Origin: Lachnospiraceae bacterium
Lineage (GTDB): Bacteria; Bacillota; Clostridia; Lachnospirales; Lachnospiraceae
Direction of reading: 5' to 3'
Assembly: GCA_014799465.1 (NCBI GenBank)
Contig: JAAVHZ010000063.1
Coordinates: forward strand, 1-50,806
DNA length: 50,806 nt
Shown piece by piece: positions 49,103-50,806 of the stretch. Each line of letters opens with the position of its first letter. The first letter of the stretch is position 1. Both the position numbers and the translations under genes were made by a program. The notes beneath the pieces are model-generated. The model searched no databases, was not told the DNA's origin, and saw only the letters and a program-made list of their open reading frames with translations.

Positions 49103-50470
49103 ATGGCTAAAGGCAGAGAAACTAGGTTTTTCTGCAAGGAATGTGGCTATGAATCAGGAAAATGGCTTGGACAATGTCCGGGCTGCAGAGAATGGAATAC
49201 ATTTGTGGAAGAGCCGGCTGGGAAGAAAAAAATCTCAGCCGGAATTTCTGTTAATAATATTCATTTGAGCCCTGTATCTTTGTCGGATATTTCTTTGCAG
49301 AATGAAGAAAGAATAAGTACCGGTATGATGGAGCTGGACAGAGTACTGGGAGGAGGAATTGTTGAGGGTGAGTTGGTTCTTGTAGGTGGAGATCCGGGTA
49401 TAGGAAAATCAACGTTACTTTTACAGATGTGCAGAAATCTGGTAAATGATTTTAAAAGAAAAGTATTATATATATCAGGAGAAGAATCATTAAAGCAGGT
49501 AAAACTGCGTGCTCTTAGAATCGGAAATATTGGAGATAATTTTTTGCTTCTCTGTGAAACAAACTTGAATTCAATAGAAGAGGTAGTTAAGAAATTAAAG
49601 CCTGAAATAGTTATAATTGATTCGATTCAAACTATGGTATGTGAGGAAATCACATCATCAGCAGGAAGCGTCAGTCAGGTAAGAGAATCTACTAATATCC
49701 TTCTGCAGCTTGCAAAAGGACTGGGTATAGCAATATTTATAGTTGGACATGTTACAAAAGAGGGAGTAGTCGCAGGACCAAGAGTATTAGAACATATGGT
49801 GGATACGGTATTATATTTTGAAGGAGACCGTCATGCTGCATACAGAATATTGAGAGCAGTAAAGAACAGATTTGGTTCAACAGATGAAATAGGGGTATTT
49901 GAAATGGAACAGGTTGGTTTGAAACAGGTTGCAAATCCGTCCGAATATATGCTGAGCGGGCGACCTATGGATGCATCAGGAACAGTTACATCATGTTCAA
50001 TAGAAGGAACCAGACCTATTTTGCTTGAGATTCAGGCACTGCTTTGCAAGACGAATTTCGGAATACCAAGACGTACAACTGTAGGAACAGATTTTAACAG
50101 GGTTAATTTGATAATGGCAGTGTTAGAAAAGAGGGCAGGACTTAAAATGTCTGAGTGTGATGTATATGTCAATATTGCCGGAGGACTTAAAGTTACAGAA
50201 CCGGCATTGGATTTGGGGATGGCTATAGCTATTATCTCCAGTTATAAAGATGTTGTAATAGATTCTAAAACCATATCATTTGGTGAAATAGGATTATCAG
50301 GAGAAGTAAGGGCAGTAAGTATGGCATCTCAAAGAGTGCAGGAAGCAATAAAGCTCGGATTTGAAAAATGTATATTACCTATGGCATCTGTCGAGAATAT
50401 AAAAGTCAATAATAGCATTGAAATTATAGGGGTTAAGGATATTCAGGATGTAATAAAAATAGTAAAATAA
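49103..50470 (+). CDS. radA: DNA repair protein RadA (Sms)
   Basis: RadA is a RecA-like branch-migration ATPase in homologous recombination. The N-terminal zinc finger has CKECGYESGKWLGQCPGC (four Cys at about 11, 14, 25, 28). The Walker A GGDPGIGKST is at about 95-104, the RadA-specific KNRFG at about 253-257, and a Lon-like C-terminal domain fills 290-455. ATG 49103 follows GGGAGAA. A TTG at 49082 is in frame but less likely. The 455-residue length is normal. Confidence 0.97.
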   Translation: MAKGRETRFFCKECGYESGKWLGQCPGCREWNTFVEEPAGKKKISAGISVNNIHLSPVSLSDISLQNEERISTGMMELDRVLGGGIVEGELVLVGGDPGIGKSTLLLQMCRNLVNDFKRKVLYISGEESLKQVKLRALRIGNIGDNFLLLCETNLNSIEEVVKKLKPEIVIIDSIQTMVCEEITSSAGSVSQVRESTNILLQLAKGLGIAIFIVGHVTKEGVVAGPRVLEHMVDTVLYFEGDRHAAYRILRAVKNRFGSTDEIGVFEMEQVGLKQVANPSEYMLSGRPMDASGTVTSCSIEGTRPILLEIQALLCKTNFGIPRRTTVGTDFNRVNLIMAVLEKRAGLKMSECDVYVNIAGGLKVTEPALDLGMAIAIISSYKDVVIDSKTISFGEIGLSGEVRAVSMASQRVQEAIKLGFEKCILPMASVENIKVNNSIEIIGVKDIQDVIKIVK

Positions 50471-50499
50471 GAAAATAGTAAAAAAATGTAAAAAAGTTG

Positions 50500-50528
50500 T
50501 TGACAAATGCGACTGCAAGTGATAGACT
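50500..50528 (+). promoter_or_regulatory. Upstream promoter of a likely rRNA operon
   Basis: TTGACA (50500-50505) and TAGACT (50523-50528) are 17 nt apart. The upstream side is A/T-rich with A tracts, like an UP element. The block AAAAAGTTGTTGACAAAT recurs at the second promoter. Confidence 0.8.
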
Positions 50529-50581
50529 ATCTAAGTCGCTTGTGAGACAGACAAGCAAAAATAAAAAAAGTTAAAAAGTTG

Positions 50582-50610
50582 TTGACAAATACAAAATAGT
50601 ATGCTAAACT
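50582..50610 (+). promoter_or_regulatory. Downstream promoter of a likely rRNA operon
   Basis: TTGACA (50582-50587) and TAAACT (50605-50610) are 17 nt apart. It is a near repeat of the promoter 82 nt upstream. Tandem strong promoters of this kind are typical of rRNA operons. Confidence 0.85.
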
Positions 50611-50806
50611 GTAAAAGTTGCTGCTGATAAGACAACAACAAAGAAATATGAACATTGAAAACACAGTTATCAATGATAATGGTTTTCGATAGTCATAAAA
50701 TATGAACATTGATAACTGAACAGCGAAGAACCATCCCTGAAAATTCAAAAAAGAATTTCAGAGAACAAAACCTGAAAACAGTAAATAAAGTTGTTAGATA
50801 ACCAAA
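50611..50806 (+). other. Probable rRNA leader region, no protein gene
   Basis: The last ~195 nt contain no open gene. They contain short repeats such as TATGAACATTGA (twice, about 50647 and 50701) and an IR-rich tract with AACATTGATAACTGAACAGCGAAGAACC, of which the first part recalls sequence near the ends of rRNA units in Clostridia. I read it as the 5' leader of a 16S rRNA gene that begins beyond the window. Confidence 0.55.

Noticed and set aside
1-50806. CRISPR arrays and tRNA genes
   Set aside because: No regularly spaced repeats of 24-37 nt and no T-arm/anticodon pattern of a tRNA were seen by eye on either strand.

Overview
The window looks like a chromosomal segment of a low-GC Firmicute, most likely a Lachnospiraceae gut anaerobe (Lachnospira/Coprococcus-like). 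The evidence is the low GC content, the core block pyrE - small membrane genes - purE-purM-purN-purD - clpC - radA, a small protein of the type databases often call 'endosialidase', and accessory families common in that family (phi-LC3-like holin, DUF6674 remnant, DUF4393 remnant). The genus cannot be fixed from sequence alone.

About 38.4-50.8 kb is ordinary core genome. It holds pyrE, a VanZ-like protein, the purine cluster purEMND, a secreted cohesin-like membrane protein, a GntR regulator with clpC, and radA. It ends with tandem sigma-A promoters and a leader that look like the start of an rRNA operon just beyond the right edge.

About 0-12 kb is a phage-like element. A divergent control region (9.4-9.66 kb) separates a leftward operon from a rightward gene. 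The rightward gene encodes an integrase-fold protein without recognisable catalytic residues, possibly a repressor like MrpR/YopR of phage SPbeta. The leftward operon starts with a 936-aa protein that carries the signature of the YonO/QDE-1 single-chain RNA polymerase superfamily (RSPH..., SGADFDSD). It continues with an HU-like protein that has a non-ATG start, two probable structural proteins, a holin, small phage proteins and a short tape-measure protein. No capsid, portal, terminase or lysin gene is visible. A 62-nt palindrome occurs twice in opposite orientation.

About 12-36.3 kb is a defence and toxin island. Its ends carry a direct repeat: the last ~240 bp of an intact HTH-Fic gene (12.8-13.07 kb) recur as a headless copy at 36.06-36.31 kb. 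Between the copies lie a second Fic protein with Gln in place of the catalytic His, a RES-like protein, a broken DUF4393 gene, an FRG-domain protein, a HipA/CtkA-like kinase, an IS630 element inserted in a decayed DUF6674 gene, and a control-type HTH protein. Next comes an extended type III restriction-modification locus: a SNF2-type helicase, DUF4391, a small gene with a nonsense codon, mod interrupted by a 7-bp tandem duplication, a membrane coiled-coil gene, and res. The island ends with a 1422-aa nuclease-STAND NTPase of Avs-like design and a metallophosphoesterase. A DUF4062 protein and a frameshifted HTH-membrane gene follow the repeat.

The genes in the island act on nucleic acids, NAD, protein AMPylation or protein phosphorylation, the usual repertoire of anti-phage defence and toxin-antitoxin modules. 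The most interesting loci are the RNA-polymerase element with its operator array, the Mrr-STAND protein, and the switched-off-looking type III system with AT-rich genes at its internal junctions.
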